Positions 43,009 to 52,700 of a stretch of 64,000 nt of DNA are shown piece after piece. The first letter of the stretch is position 1, and every line of letters starts with the position of its first letter. The translations under genes were made by a program, and so were the position numbers. Under the pieces are notes generated by a model. The model did not search any database. It was not told the DNA's origin and saw nothing but the letters and a program-made list of their open reading frames with translations. The DNA is from Terrimonas rubra (GTDB lineage Bacteria; Bacteroidota; Bacteroidia; Chitinophagales; Chitinophagaceae), in assembly GCF_042686025.1 (NCBI RefSeq), contig NZ_JBHUOZ010000003.1, positions 2,232,001 to 2,296,000 on the forward strand. The letters run 5' to 3'.

Positions 43009-44418
43009 ATGCCCAAACTCATTGGCCGGGTGCATGAAACAGCCTTACTGAAAGATGCGTTGCATAATAATAAATCCGAACTGATAGCCATTTACGGGCG
43101 AAGGCGTATTGGTAAAACTTTTTTGATCCGCGAATTCTTTGCCAGCCAGATAATATTTGAAGTAACCGGTTTATATAAAGGCAATATGAAAGACCAGCTG
43201 GCGAACTTTACTAAAGAGCTGGCACGAAAAACGAAAAAAAAGGCAGCCCCCGCCAACTGGCTGGAAGCATTCGGGCTGCTGGAACAATACCTCTCCAAAC
43301 TACAATCGACCAGGAAGAAGGTTATTTTTATTGATGAATTTCCCTGGATGGCCACGGCCAAATCAAAGTTTTTAATGGCCTTTGAAAACTTCTGGAACCG
43401 TTACTGCACTACCCGCAACGACCTTATTGTAGTAATATGTGGCTCGGCCGCCTCCTACATGATACAAAAGATCATTAAAAATAAAGGAGGCTTACATAAC
43501 CGTATTACCCAGCAGATCAGGTTACTGCCCTTTAACCTGCACGAAACCCGTTTATTCCTTAAAAGCAGGGGCATTAGTTATACTCCCTACGATATTATAC
43601 AGCTGTATATGGCCATGGGCGGCATTCCGCACTACCTGGAAAAACTGCAGAAAGGAAAAAGTGTGGCACAGAATATTGACCGGCTTTGTTTTGGGAAAGA
43701 CGGGGTATTAAAAACCGAATTTACCCAACTATACGCTTCTTTATTTGATGACTCTGACAAACACCTGGCCATTATTAAAACACTGGCCGATAGCAATAAA
43801 GGCATTACCCGGCAGGAACTGATTGACAGGAGTAAGATCAGCAGCGGCGGCGATTTTTCCCTAAAGCTGGAAGAGCTTACGGAATCGGGCTTTGTAAGCG
43901 AATATGTTTACTATGGTAATAAAAAACAACTTACCCTTTACAGGCTCTCCGATGAATACTCAAAGTTTTATATAAAATTTATCCGCAACCATAAAAACAG
44001 CGGGGCCGGTACCTGGCAGCGTTTACATAAAAGCGCCGGTTATAATGCCTGGGCAGGCTTTAGCTTTGAAACCCTCTGTTTAAAACATATTGACCAGATA
44101 AAACGCAGCCTGCGCATAGATGCTATTTTTTCTACCAACAGCAGCTGGTTTAATAAACAGGCACAGGTTGACCTGCTGATTGACCGTGACGACAATATTA
44201 TGAACCTGTGTGAAATGAAGTTTTATAATGCCCCTTTCACCATTAACAAACAATATTATCTTAACCTGAAAAATAAAATAACCGCACTGCAACAGGAAAC
44301 GGGAACAAGAAAAAATATTTTTTTAACCATGGTAACAGCCTTTGGTATAACGGAGAATGCCTATAGCAAAGAACTGGTACAAAATACCATTACCATTGAC
44401 GATTTGTTTTTATCGTAA
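43009..44418 (+). CDS. DUF234-type ATPase with C-terminal nuclease-like domain
   Basis: A 469-residue cytosolic protein. The P-loop ATPase domain has Walker A GRRRIGKT (30-37), Walker B VIFIDEFPW (105-113) and a sensor-like VVICGSAASY (141-150). A winged-helix segment (about 250-305: NKGITRQELIDRSKISSGGDFSLKLEELTESGFV) follows. The C-terminal DUF234 region carries a PD-(D/E)xK-like set: E354 (FSFETLCLKH), D388 (QAQVDLLIDRDDN) and E402-x-K404 (CEMKFY). This family is frequent in Bacteroidota and archaea, often in many copies per genome, and its biological role is unsettled. The gene stands alone and is bracketed by matching palindromes 11 nt before its ATG and 3 nt after its stop, and a GC-rich repeat follows. 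That arrangement suggests a mobile or self-regulated unit. Confidence 0.9.
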   Translation: MPKLIGRVHETALLKDALHNNKSELIAIYGRRRIGKTFLIREFFASQIIFEVTGLYKGNMKDQLANFTKELARKTKKKAAPANWLEAFGLLEQYLSKLQSTRKKVIFIDEFPWMATAKSKFLMAFENFWNRYCTTRNDLIVVICGSAASYMIQKIIKNKGGLHNRITQQIRLLPFNLHETRLFLKSRGISYTPYDIIQLYMAMGGIPHYLEKLQKGKSVAQNIDRLCFGKDGVLKTEFTQLYASLFDDSDKHLAIIKTLADSNKGITRQELIDRSKISSGGDFSLKLEELTESGFVSEYVYYGNKKQLTLYRLSDEYSKFYIKFIRNHKNSGAGTWQRLHKSAGYNAWAGFSFETLCLKHIDQIKRSLRIDAIFSTNSSWFNKQAQVDLLIDRDDNIMNLCEMKFYNAPFTINKQYYLNLKNKITALQQETGTRKNIFLTMVTAFGITENAYSKELVQNTITIDDLFLS

Positions 44419-44421
44419 AAA

Positions 44422-44470
44422 TTATAAGTCGCCAAAACTCACTTTTTTTTACAGTTTTGGCGAAGTATAA
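44422..44470. repeat. Downstream flanking palindrome (D) of the DUF234 ATPase cassette
   Basis: The left arm is TTATAAGTCGCCAAAACT (44422-44439), the loop 13 nt with a T run, and the right arm AGTTTTGGCGAAGTATAA (44453-44470). The arms pair at 16 of 18 positions. It starts 3 nt after the stop codon and may also act as a transcription end. It is a direct (same-orientation) copy of U. Confidence 0.9.
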
Positions 44471-44508
44471 AAAATATCTTTTTTTTGTTTTAACTCCTGT
44501 TCCTGCCG

Positions 44509-44642
44509 GTCAAAGGCTGCCGGATGGAAGCGTATACCCCGGTGAGGCCCTGTGCCGGGCCGCCCCTTTCGGGGGCTGTGCCGGAGTAGCAGCGAACAGC
44601 CGGTTATGCAGCCCACCGGAGCGGTGCAGCCGGCAGCCCCTT
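44509..44642 (+). repeat. GC-rich dispersed repeat family 1, copy C
   Basis: It begins GTCAAAGGCTGCCGGAT (14 identical bases with copy A: AAAGGCTGCCGGAT) and ends GTGCAGCCGGCAGCCCCT. It includes an internal hairpin around GCCGCCCCTTTCGGGGGC. It lies 38 bp after palindrome D. The remaining DNA up to 44790 is unremarkable leader for the next gene. Confidence 0.7.
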
Positions 44643-44789
44643 AATGAAATTAACCCGCAAATTACTCATCCGCTTTAATGACCATTTATCCCATTTAAAG
44701 CCCTTTTTTAACTTGTCATAAAATTGTCAGCAGGTTTGTAGCTAATTGCACGTCTAATGGATGCCTTAACAGGCTTAAAACACACACTA

Positions 44790-47471
44790 ATGAAAAGATT
44801 TTTGGGCGTATTGACTGCAATTTTGCTAACCGCTACCGCCCTGGTAGCTCAACAACCCGGCGGAGCTAACCGCGGCGCGGGTGCTGGAAGTAGTATGACA
44901 GGTGCATTTTATGGGAAAATAATTGATTCAATTACAGGAAAAGGCCTGGAGGCCGCATCGGTACAATTATATACCAATAAGTTTGACAGTGCCACTAAAA
45001 GTATGAAACAAGTGCTGGCCAGCGGTATGCTGACAAAAGCCAACGGTGATTTCAGGCTGGAAAATATTGCCGCCATGGGCCAGTATAAACTGGTGATTAC
45101 GGCTATTGGTTTTAAAGAAGTAAGCATGCCCGTTGCTTTAATTGACAGGGCCATGATGGAAAAAATGCGCAGCGGCGCGCAGGATATGAATGCCATGATG
45201 GGCGCCCTGGATAAAGACCTGGGTAATATTAAACTGGGTATTGACCAGCAGATACTGGGCAATGTTACGGTGGAAAGTACCAAACCCCTGGTACAGCTGG
45301 CCATTGACCGTAAAGTGTATAATGTGGAAAAAGACCTGGCAGCTACCGGCGGCGGTACCGCAGCCGATGTAATGAAGAATGTTCCATCCTTAAATGTGGA
45401 TATTGACGGTAATGTTACCTTACGTAACAGCAGTCCGCAAATATTTGTAGACGGCCGCCCTACTACCCTCACCCTGGACCAGATACCTGCCGACCAGATA
45501 GCCAGTGTGGAAGTAATTACCAACCCATCGGCCAAGTTTGATGCCTCGGGTGGTACCGGTGGTATTTTGAATATTGTACTGAAAAAAGCCCGTCGCGTAG
45601 GTTACAGTGGTAATGTACGTGCCGGTATTGATATGCGTGGCAAGTTTAATATTGGTGGCGATATTAATGTACGCCAGGGCAAGGTTAACTTTTTTGCCAA
45701 TGGTAACTATGGGCAGCGTAAAAGTATTTCGGACGGTACAACAGACCGCTTAACCACTATTAAAGCCCCCAATACCAATATGCACCAGGTGGATGAAAGC
45801 ATCCGTGACGGGTATTTTGCTTTTGGACGTGCAGGGTTTGACTATTTTATTAATAACCGTAATACCATTACCGTATCGGGTAGTGCGGTACGCGGACAGT
45901 TTAAAAATAACACGACCAGTCATATTTATGTAGATACACTGTTTGCCGTGGACCCGAAACGTTCCTACACCCAGCGTTATTCTGACGGTGAAGGCAATTT
46001 CAGGAACTATGGCGGCGCCCTGGGTTATGTACGTAATTTCCAGAAATCGGGGCACCAGCTTACTGCCGATGTAAATTATAATACCAGTAAGAATGATAAC
46101 GTGAGCCTGGTAAGTAATAATATCTTCCCTAACTTTCCCGCCGGCTCTTATATGTACCGTTACCGCCAGCAACAGGTAGGCGATGGTACCAACCAGCAGA
46201 TCACTTTTCAAACGGATTATACCAATCCTTTGACCGATAACTCGAAATTAGAAGCCGGTATCCGTTATAACCAACGGAATAACGACAGCCGTAACACTTT
46301 TGGTGTAATGGATGATAACGGTAATGTATCGGTATTGGCTCCTTTAAGTTCCAAATTCAAGTATACTGACCGTATTTATGCTGCCTACTCCAGTTATACC
46401 GGCCGTTTTTCTGAGACCTTTGGTTATATGGTAGGTTTAAGGGTTGAGGGTTCCAACTATTCGGGCCGTGTACACAGCAGTGTGAAGGATGGTGCTTCGT
46501 TTAAAGACACTTCCAATTCATACAGCATTTCCTACCCTGTCAGTTTTTTTCCCAGCGTGTTTTTATCTAAAAAACTGAAGGCGAACCAGGACCTGCAGCT
46601 GAACTATAGCCGCAGGATCAACAGGCCTAATTTTTTCCAGTTATTCCCTTTTACCGACTATTCCGACTCGCTTAACTTAAGCCGTGGTAACCCCGGTTTA
46701 AAACCTGAGTTCACCAACTCTATCGAGTTATCTTACCAGAAAACATTCCCTAAAAACAACAGCCTGTTGATATCGGCTTATTATAAACACACAACAGACC
46801 TGATCACCCGTTACCAGGCACAGGAAACGAACCCGATCAATGATTCGGCAGTGTTTGTAAATACCTTTATTAATGCTAATTCCAGCTTTGTAGGGGGTAT
46901 TGAATTTGTAGCTAAAAACCGGATCACAAAGTGGTGGGATATTACCAGCAATTTAAACCTGTATACCTCTAAAATTACCATTGATGACCCGGCCATTGAA
47001 ACGACCGATCAGTTGTATAGCTGGTTTGCCAAAATAAATAACAGCTTTAAACTGCCGAAAAACTTTAGCTTACAGGTAACAGGCGATTATACTTCTAAAA
47101 CCGTGTTATCACCCGGCGGCTCATCGGGCCAGGGCGGCGGCGGCGGTGGCTGGGGACCTACTGTAAGTGGTAACTCACAGGGTTATACCAAACCCAGTTA
47201 TAGTATTGATGCCGCTTTACGTTTCGAGTTCATGAAAAATAAAGCTGCCAGTATCACATTAAACGTGAGCGATATTTTCCGTACCCGTATTAATGATGTG
47301 TACACACAGTCGGCCAGCTTTTACCAGCATGCAGTACGTACCCGCGACCAGCAGTTCTTCCGCTTAAACTTTAACTACCGTTTTGGTAAGTTTGATGCTT
47401 CCTTATTTAAACGGAAAAATATCCGTGGCGAACAGGAGAATATGCAGAACAGTATGCAAGGCGCACAATAA
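44790..47471 (+). CDS. TonB-dependent outer-membrane beta-barrel protein with regulatory domain
   Basis: An 893-residue outer-membrane protein. ATG at 44790 begins a clear signal peptide (MKRFLGVLTAILLTATALVAQ); the frame extends to 44757 without benefit. Residues about 40-135 are a carboxypeptidase-regulatory-like domain (MTGAFYGKIIDSITGKGLEAASVQLY); then a plug (TAADVMKNVPSLNVDIDGNVTLRNSSPQIFVDGRP, VEVITNPSAKFDASGGTGGILNIVLKK) and an OMP_b-brl_3-type barrel ending FNYRFGKFD. It has a long glycine run (SGQGGGGGGWGP) in a late loop and a charged tail after the barrel. The family is usually annotated as TonB-dependent receptor; ligand unknown. It stands alone, with its own terminator. Confidence 0.9.
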   Translation: MKRFLGVLTAILLTATALVAQQPGGANRGAGAGSSMTGAFYGKIIDSITGKGLEAASVQLYTNKFDSATKSMKQVLASGMLTKANGDFRLENIAAMGQYKLVITAIGFKEVSMPVALIDRAMMEKMRSGAQDMNAMMGALDKDLGNIKLGIDQQILGNVTVESTKPLVQLAIDRKVYNVEKDLAATGGGTAADVMKNVPSLNVDIDGNVTLRNSSPQIFVDGRPTTLTLDQIPADQIASVEVITNPSAKFDASGGTGGILNIVLKKARRVGYSGNVRAGIDMRGKFNIGGDINVRQGKVNFFANGNYGQRKSISDGTTDRLTTIKAPNTNMHQVDESIRDGYFAFGRAGFDYFINNRNTITVSGSAVRGQFKNNTTSHIYVDTLFAVDPKRSYTQRYSDGEGNFRNYGGALGYVRNFQKSGHQLTADVNYNTSKNDNVSLVSNNIFPNFPAGSYMYRYRQQQVGDGTNQQITFQTDYTNPLTDNSKLEAGIRYNQRNNDSRNTFGVMDDNGNVSVLAPLSSKFKYTDRIYAAYSSYTGRFSETFGYMVGLRVEGSNYSGRVHSSVKDGASFKDTSNSYSISYPVSFFPSVFLSKKLKANQDLQLNYSRRINRPNFFQLFPFTDYSDSLNLSRGNPGLKPEFTNSIELSYQKTFPKNNSLLISAYYKHTTDLITRYQAQETNPINDSAVFVNTFINANSSFVGGIEFVAKNRITKWWDITSNLNLYTSKITIDDPAIETTDQLYSWFAKINNSFKLPKNFSLQVTGDYTSKTVLSPGGSSGQGGGGGGWGPTVSGNSQGYTKPSYSIDAALRFEFMKNKAASITLNVSDIFRTRINDVYTQSASFYQHAVRTRDQQFFRLNFNYRFGKFDASLFKRKNIRGEQENMQNSMQGAQ

Positions 47472-47481
47472 AAAATTCAGC

Positions 47482-47505
47482 ACCCCTCTCCGGAGGGGTT
47501 TTTAT
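47482..47505 (+). terminator. Intrinsic terminator of the TonB-dependent barrel gene
   Basis: ACCCCTC / GAGGGGT stem with TCCG loop at 47482-47499 followed by TTTTATTTT. Confidence 0.85.
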
Positions 47506-47533
47506 TTTAATAGCGTTGTTCTTACCAGCGTAA

Positions 47534-47685
47534 CACAGAGGGTTTTCACATAGATACACGGAGTATAGTAAATATATTAATAGCACTGCCTATTCTACAC
47601 TTACAACCCCGAAAACTATAATCAATCATAAACTTCTCCTTCATCCTCTGCGATACTTTGTGAAAATAACTCCTACAACTCTGTG
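47534..47685. repeat. CACAGAG-type inverted array with 10/13-bp spacing, copy 2
   Basis: The left arm has CACAGAG at 47534, CACATAG at 47547 and CACGGAG at 47557 (steps 13, 10). The right arm has CTCTGCG at 47646, CTTTGTG at 47656 and CTCTGTG at 47679 (steps 10 and 23, i.e. 10+13 with a degenerate unit between). Same geometry as 15179-15262. Confidence 0.7.
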
Positions 47686-47693
47686 GTTTTACA

Positions 47694-47742
47694 TCCTCAA
47701 CTATAAACTATGACCTATGAACTATGCTCTAAAACTTATTAT
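47694..47742. repeat. Heptanucleotide-periodic repeat (CTATGAN units)
   Basis: CTAT-type units begin at 47701, 47708, 47715, 47722, 47729 and 47736, exactly 7 bp apart (CTATAAA, CTATGAC, CTATGAA, CTATGCT, CTAAAAC, TTATTAT). The same consensus recurs at 54683-54717. Confidence 0.8.
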
Positions 47743-47762
47743 TTCTCCTTCTAACTATTCAT

Positions 47763-47770
47763 TATTTTTG
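47763..47770 (+). promoter_or_regulatory. -7 element TATTTTTG for the USP gene
   Basis: Exact TAnnTTTG match, 32 nt upstream of the ATG at 47803. Confidence 0.5.
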
Positions 47771-47802
47771 TTTATCTAAAAAGTAACCCAAACAGTTCCT
47801 GC

Positions 47803-48630
47803 ATGAAACAGATACTTGTACCATTCGATTTTTCGCAAAATGCTGAAACGGCCTTATTGTATGCTAAAGGCGTTGCCGAAAAAGCCGGTGCGGGTATCAC
47901 GGTGTTTCATATTGTGAATATTCCCGCCAATATATTGGTACATGCTGCGGATGATGCGGCCAAAGAAGCCATTATTGAAAAAGAGGAGGCCAATAAACTG
48001 GCGGCTTTACAGGAAAAGATCGCCCTGTTGTTTGGCAATGTTCATCATGGTGTTCAAACCCGGGTTGCGTTCAGCCAGCTGATGGTAGAAAAAACACTGG
48101 AACTTGCCCTGGCTATTAAGGCCGATGTCATCATCATGGGTACCCATGGTGCATCCGGTATTTCGCAGTTCTTATTTGGTTCCAATACCTCTACCATGAT
48201 CTCCAAATCACCGGTACCGGTACTGGCCATACCGCCGGGTACCGCTACTGCCTTACCCAAACATATTGTTTATGCTTCTGACCTGGAACATATACCCGGC
48301 GAACTGCAACGGATAAACGTTTTCGCGAGTGCATTACAGGCATCGGTTACCTTATTACACTTTACGACCAAAGACCTGCAGGCAACCGAAGAAAAGGTTG
48401 CTGCACATATACCTGCTGATACGGGCATTAACTTACAGGTAGTGGTACTACCCTTACAAATTGGCGTTACCTTATTAACGCAGATACGCCATTACGTTAC
48501 TACCCATCCTACAGACTGGGTGGTTATGGTTACCAAAGAAAGAGGATTCTGGAGCAAGTTATTAGGGGGCAGCAAAACCGAGAGTATGGCCAATGCCCTA
48601 CCGGTTCCTTTATTGAGCCTTAAAAAATAA
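47803..48630 (+). CDS. Tandem-domain universal stress protein
   Basis: A 275-residue cytoplasmic protein with two USP domains. The first (about 1-145) is complete: KQILVPFDFSQNAETALLYAKGVAEKAG at the start and the ATP-binding motif VIIMGTHGASGISQFLFGSNTSTMISKSPVPVLAIP (GTHG-x(n)-GS). The second (about 150-275: KHIVYASDLEHIPGELQRINVFASALQASVTLLHF, DWVVMVTKERGFWSKLLGGSKTESMANALPVPLLSL) has a weaker nucleotide motif. It converges tightly on the PorP/SprF gene: the stops are 8 bp apart and no terminator is visible between them. Confidence 0.92.
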   Translation: MKQILVPFDFSQNAETALLYAKGVAEKAGAGITVFHIVNIPANILVHAADDAAKEAIIEKEEANKLAALQEKIALLFGNVHHGVQTRVAFSQLMVEKTLELALAIKADVIIMGTHGASGISQFLFGSNTSTMISKSPVPVLAIPPGTATALPKHIVYASDLEHIPGELQRINVFASALQASVTLLHFTTKDLQATEEKVAAHIPADTGINLQVVVLPLQIGVTLLTQIRHYVTTHPTDWVVMVTKERGFWSKLLGGSKTESMANALPVPLLSLKK

Positions 48631-48638
48631 GCGATCTG

Positions 48639-49697
48639 TTACCAGACATTCCGGGGACAGGTGTCTCCATATTTATTACCAATTAAAAAGCCCAGCATTA
48701 TTTCGTGTGTACCACGGGAATAAGTGTTTAAGCTGGTGCGTGTAAAATCGTAAGCATATCCAACGTTAACGGCATTGGCTATATTCAGCCCCAGCATGGC
48801 CGCAAAACCATCAAACTGGCGATAGCTCCCTCCTACCCATAACAGGTCGCGGAACTGTAGTTTTAAATTGCCCTCTACCTGGTAATTATCTTTAAAAGCA
48901 CCGCTGATATATTTCACCATTACCGAAGGCGTGGCATTAATATCATCTGTGAGCAGATGACGATAACCCGCCGTTAAAAATATATGTGGCACCAGTTTAC
49001 CGGTTGTTTGAAAGCTCTGGTCGTTCACAAAACTTAATTTTTGCGGTATCACCTGCTGGGCCGATAGTCCAACAAAATAACTGGCGCTGTATAACCACAG
49101 GCCAACATTCAGATCAGGCTTTATTTTTCGCAGCTCACCCATGGCATTATTACCGGCTGCCGGGTCGGCAGGGTTGACTCCGAAAAAGGCCTTGCCATCG
49201 GCATTTAAACTGGTGCTGGTAATACCGGCGGCCACACCGGCCGATAAATTGGTAGTGGGCGATAACCCCAAATGATAGGCATAGGAAAGATTGGCCGTGA
49301 ACCGGTTAAAATTGCCGGTCTTGTCATTTAAAATGCTCATACCTACCCCATGATGCGGCTCGGAGGCTGTATAATTTTCCCAGTAGGCCTGGCCCCTCGG
49401 GTTTTGCCCGGGTACCTGGTAGGAAGTGGCACTTGTTTTATAATCCTTTTTCCCCAGCGGACCATGCACGGTTGCATAAATGGTACGGGGTGCACCATTG
49501 ATGCCCACCCATTGATCGCGGATACTCAGTTTAACATCGGTATAGTTTTCAATACCGCTTAAAGCCGGGTTAAGTATATAATTGTTTAAGATATACTGCG
49601 TATAGTGCGATTTTTGTTGCGCTCTGCTTATCTGCATACAGGCAACACATGCTAACAGCAGGCATATTTTTTTATATCCTATATAGTTTTTATGCAT
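48639..49697 (-). CDS. PorP/SprF-family type IX secretion membrane protein (second copy)
   Basis: A 352-residue outer-membrane protein with signal peptide (ending ISRAQ) and the family start HYTQYILNNYILNPALSGIENYTDVKLSIRDQWVGINGAPRTIYATVHGP, the NPALSG and RDQWVG motifs typical of PorP/SprF. A later segment reads GVGMSILNDKTGNFNRFTANLSYAYHL. It follows, by 84 bp, a large protein with a type-B sorting domain, the same arrangement as at 18883-22774. Probable function: outer-membrane partner for secretion or surface attachment of that protein. Confidence 0.93.
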   Translation of the reverse strand: MHKNYIGYKKICLLLACVACMQISRAQQKSHYTQYILNNYILNPALSGIENYTDVKLSIRDQWVGINGAPRTIYATVHGPLGKKDYKTSATSYQVPGQNPRGQAYWENYTASEPHHGVGMSILNDKTGNFNRFTANLSYAYHLGLSPTTNLSAGVAAGITSTSLNADGKAFFGVNPADPAAGNNAMGELRKIKPDLNVGLWLYSASYFVGLSAQQVIPQKLSFVNDQSFQTTGKLVPHIFLTAGYRHLLTDDINATPSVMVKYISGAFKDNYQVEGNLKLQFRDLLWVGGSYRQFDGFAAMLGLNIANAVNVGYAYDFTRTSLNTYSRGTHEIMLGFLIGNKYGDTCPRNVW

Positions 49698-49781
49698 TGT
49701 TCCTGAACATGGTTGTTATTACTAACACTGAATAATGTTTTATTGCTTCCGGGTATTATTTACTTTACTCCACTATTTCCC

Positions 49782-52700
49782 CTATCGTATAATATCCACA
49801 AATCCTTTGACCGGTGGCCGCCCGTTTTTAGGATCGATAATATAATAATATGTTCCTATCGGTGCATCACGCCCGTTGATACGGCCGTCCCATGGACTGC
49901 TGTAATTAACGATCTGGTGTACCTGCTGACCATACCTGTTAAATAACTGGATGGTAACACCCGGGTAGGTGTCCAGGTAAGGTATTTCCCAACGGTCATT
50001 AATACCATCGCCATTGGGGCTGAATATATTGGGGATGACCAGGTTTTTCATCAGGGTAACTTTTACCTCATCCGATGTGGTACAGCTTTTATCCGATGTA
50101 ACGGTCAGAGTGTACACTATATCTTCCGTAGGTTTTACCACTATGGCGCCTGCTATCCGGGGGTTATTTAAGAAAGTAACCGGAGCCCAGTTATAGGTAA
50201 CGGGTATATTATTAATAATAGCCGGCGTTAAAATGGCCTGCCCTCCTTCCATGACGAATTTATCCGCTCCGGCATCAGCTACGGGGGTCGGATGTACCGT
50301 TATTATTTGCTGCACGCTGTTACTGCAACCATTGTCCGCCAGCAAGGTATAGGTAATGGTATGTTCACCGGCGCCCGCATCTCTGGGAGAGAACAAGCCG
50401 GCAGCACTTACACCATTCCCGCTAAAAGTTGGTGTACCGGAAATATCGGCCGCATTTATTTGACTGGCCTGGGTTAACTGGAAGGCCGGTTCATTGCTGC
50501 ACATGGCATTTACCGTGTTAAAATTCAGCATGGGTGTAGCCAATATGGTAATGTCCTGTTCATTTACCTGTACACAGGTTGTACCCGAATAAGCTTCGTA
50601 GCGGATACGATAGGTTTTACTGGCAGGCGTACCAAATTCAGGATATTTATATGTATATAGTTTACCCGTCTCAGGTGCATTATCCGTTATAACATTGGCC
50701 GGATCACCGAGATAATCCCAGTAAACAACTATTTTCAGAATTTTTCCCACATCTACTGTTGCTTCATTTTTAAGGGTTATGGCATTGCTGCTGCAGTAAG
50801 GCGCATTACTGGTAATGGTATAGACCGGCACAATGGCGTTACCGGCAATGCTGATATTTTTTTGCAGGCTGGCGGAGCAGCCATCATTATTGGTGGCAGT
50901 TAAGGCAACAGTGTATTCGCCCGGTACTGTAAAGTGATGCGTAGGTGTTTTTATGTCAGCCGTGTTCGGGTTAGCGGCTGTTGCATTGGCATCACCAAAA
51001 TTCCAATTCCAGCTGGTAATGCTTCCTCCCTCATAGGATGAGGTATCGGTAAACTGTGCCGCTACATCGTTCACACACGCAACCGGCAGTATAAAGCCAA
51101 TGGATGGTAAACCTTTTACGGTGATCTGTTTCCGGATGGTATCACTTTTACACCCTTTATCGGACTCTACTGCCAGGCCTATCTCGAAACCGGTTTCCTG
51201 GGTAAACTTATAGGTATAAATATTGGAGCCTGTCTCATTGCCCATAGTAACCGGTGAGCCGTTACTTAACCAGGACCATTTAGTGATGGTATTGCCACTA
51301 CCGACCGTTGAGAGGTCTTCAAAATTCACCGGCTGTTCAATACAAACCGCTCCGTTAACATTAAAGTTGGCTACCGGCTTTTCATGGATAGTGATACTTT
51401 TTTCTAAAGTATCGGCTAAACACCCGATATCTGTGATCAGGGTTTGTTTTATGGTATAGGTTCCCGGAGCCAGGTAAGTATGGTTCAATGTGCTTACATC
51501 TGTTACCTCCGTGTTATCGCCCAGGTTCCAGTACCAATGTGTCACCGGCCGGTTGGCGGTATTGGCCGTGGCGGCAAAACTGGCCGAACTTTCCAGGCAC
51601 CCGGTTGAGGTAATGGTAAAAGGTGCGGTGGGCTTACCGTAGATCTCCAGTTCCACATCTATTTCCTGGGTACCGCTGCATCCGTCCGCAGTGGGGTTTA
51701 TTGCCAGGATTTTGATAGGGTAAGTTCCGGCTGCCGCTACATTATAATCGTCCGGAAGTGTATACTTATATAAGGTGCGGTTATTGACCACACTGGTGGA
51801 AGTATAAACCGGGTTGGTTAACGTAATATCAGGAAACAGGCCATTGAATTGCCAGGTAATTTCATCCGGCTCGTAAGGGAAGGTCATGGATAATTTAAAA
51901 TCGGCATTTATACAGGCCGCGGGGAAGTTCACACTGGCAAATTCATTATCCACAGAAGGGAACTGGTAAAGATCCTTGATATTGGTGCCGGCCGAGTAAC
52001 CATAAGATTCCGCATCCCCCATACCATAGGTAATGGCGTTAAAACCTTCATCCGAGGTCAGCCGGAACGATTGCTGGTTATCCGGTAACTGCATGGTAAG
52101 GTAGGAATAGGCATTATTGGACGGCATGGGAATGAAATTAGCCGTTGGGGCCACCCCATTTATTTTGAAACTCGCCGCATCGGTGGTCTTTAAAAATACA
52201 TTCAGGTATTTGGAACGGATCACCTGCAGGTTGGAGGAGAAGATATTAATGTCATTGATATTCTGTTCCACCGGGTTAAGGATGATCATATCGGGATCGC
52301 CCTGCTCATTGCTGGCACCTCCGGGCCGGGGGGCGCCGATACAGTTGGAGCTTAACATGAACTGCGCCACCGAAACCGGTTTATCGGCACTGATAGTAAA
52401 AGGTTTTGCATACACCGGGGCCGTACGGCTGTTGGGATAAAACTCACCGGCATTCAGCGTTACATTTTGCCCGTCAATATTAATCGTGGTATTATCCTCC
52501 GAAGCCGTTACCCTGATATGAAAACCGGAAGGATTATTAGCCAGCGGCACTACCCCAAATTCCTTTCCCCAGGTATTAACGGGATAACATTGCTGGAACA
52601 GGGGGTCGAAAGAAGTACCGGTACACCAGGCCGAGCTGATAGATAAGGAAGAGCTGCCGGAGAATACTGCAATTTTATTACAGCCGCCACCGGGTAAGGC

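Noticed and set aside
42949..44470. Reading the palindrome-flanked ATPase as an ordinary insertion sequence
   Set aside because: The flanking elements are direct, not inverted, copies; no transposase motif is present and no target duplication could be recognised.
42949..44470. Two similar short palindromes as a degenerate CRISPR array
   Set aside because: Only two copies, separated by a complete gene, with no spacers and no cas gene nearby.
44457..44678. A 73-codon plus-strand reading frame downstream of the ATPase gene
   Set aside because: It begins inside palindrome D and runs through GC-rich repeat copy C; its sequence is explained by the repeats.
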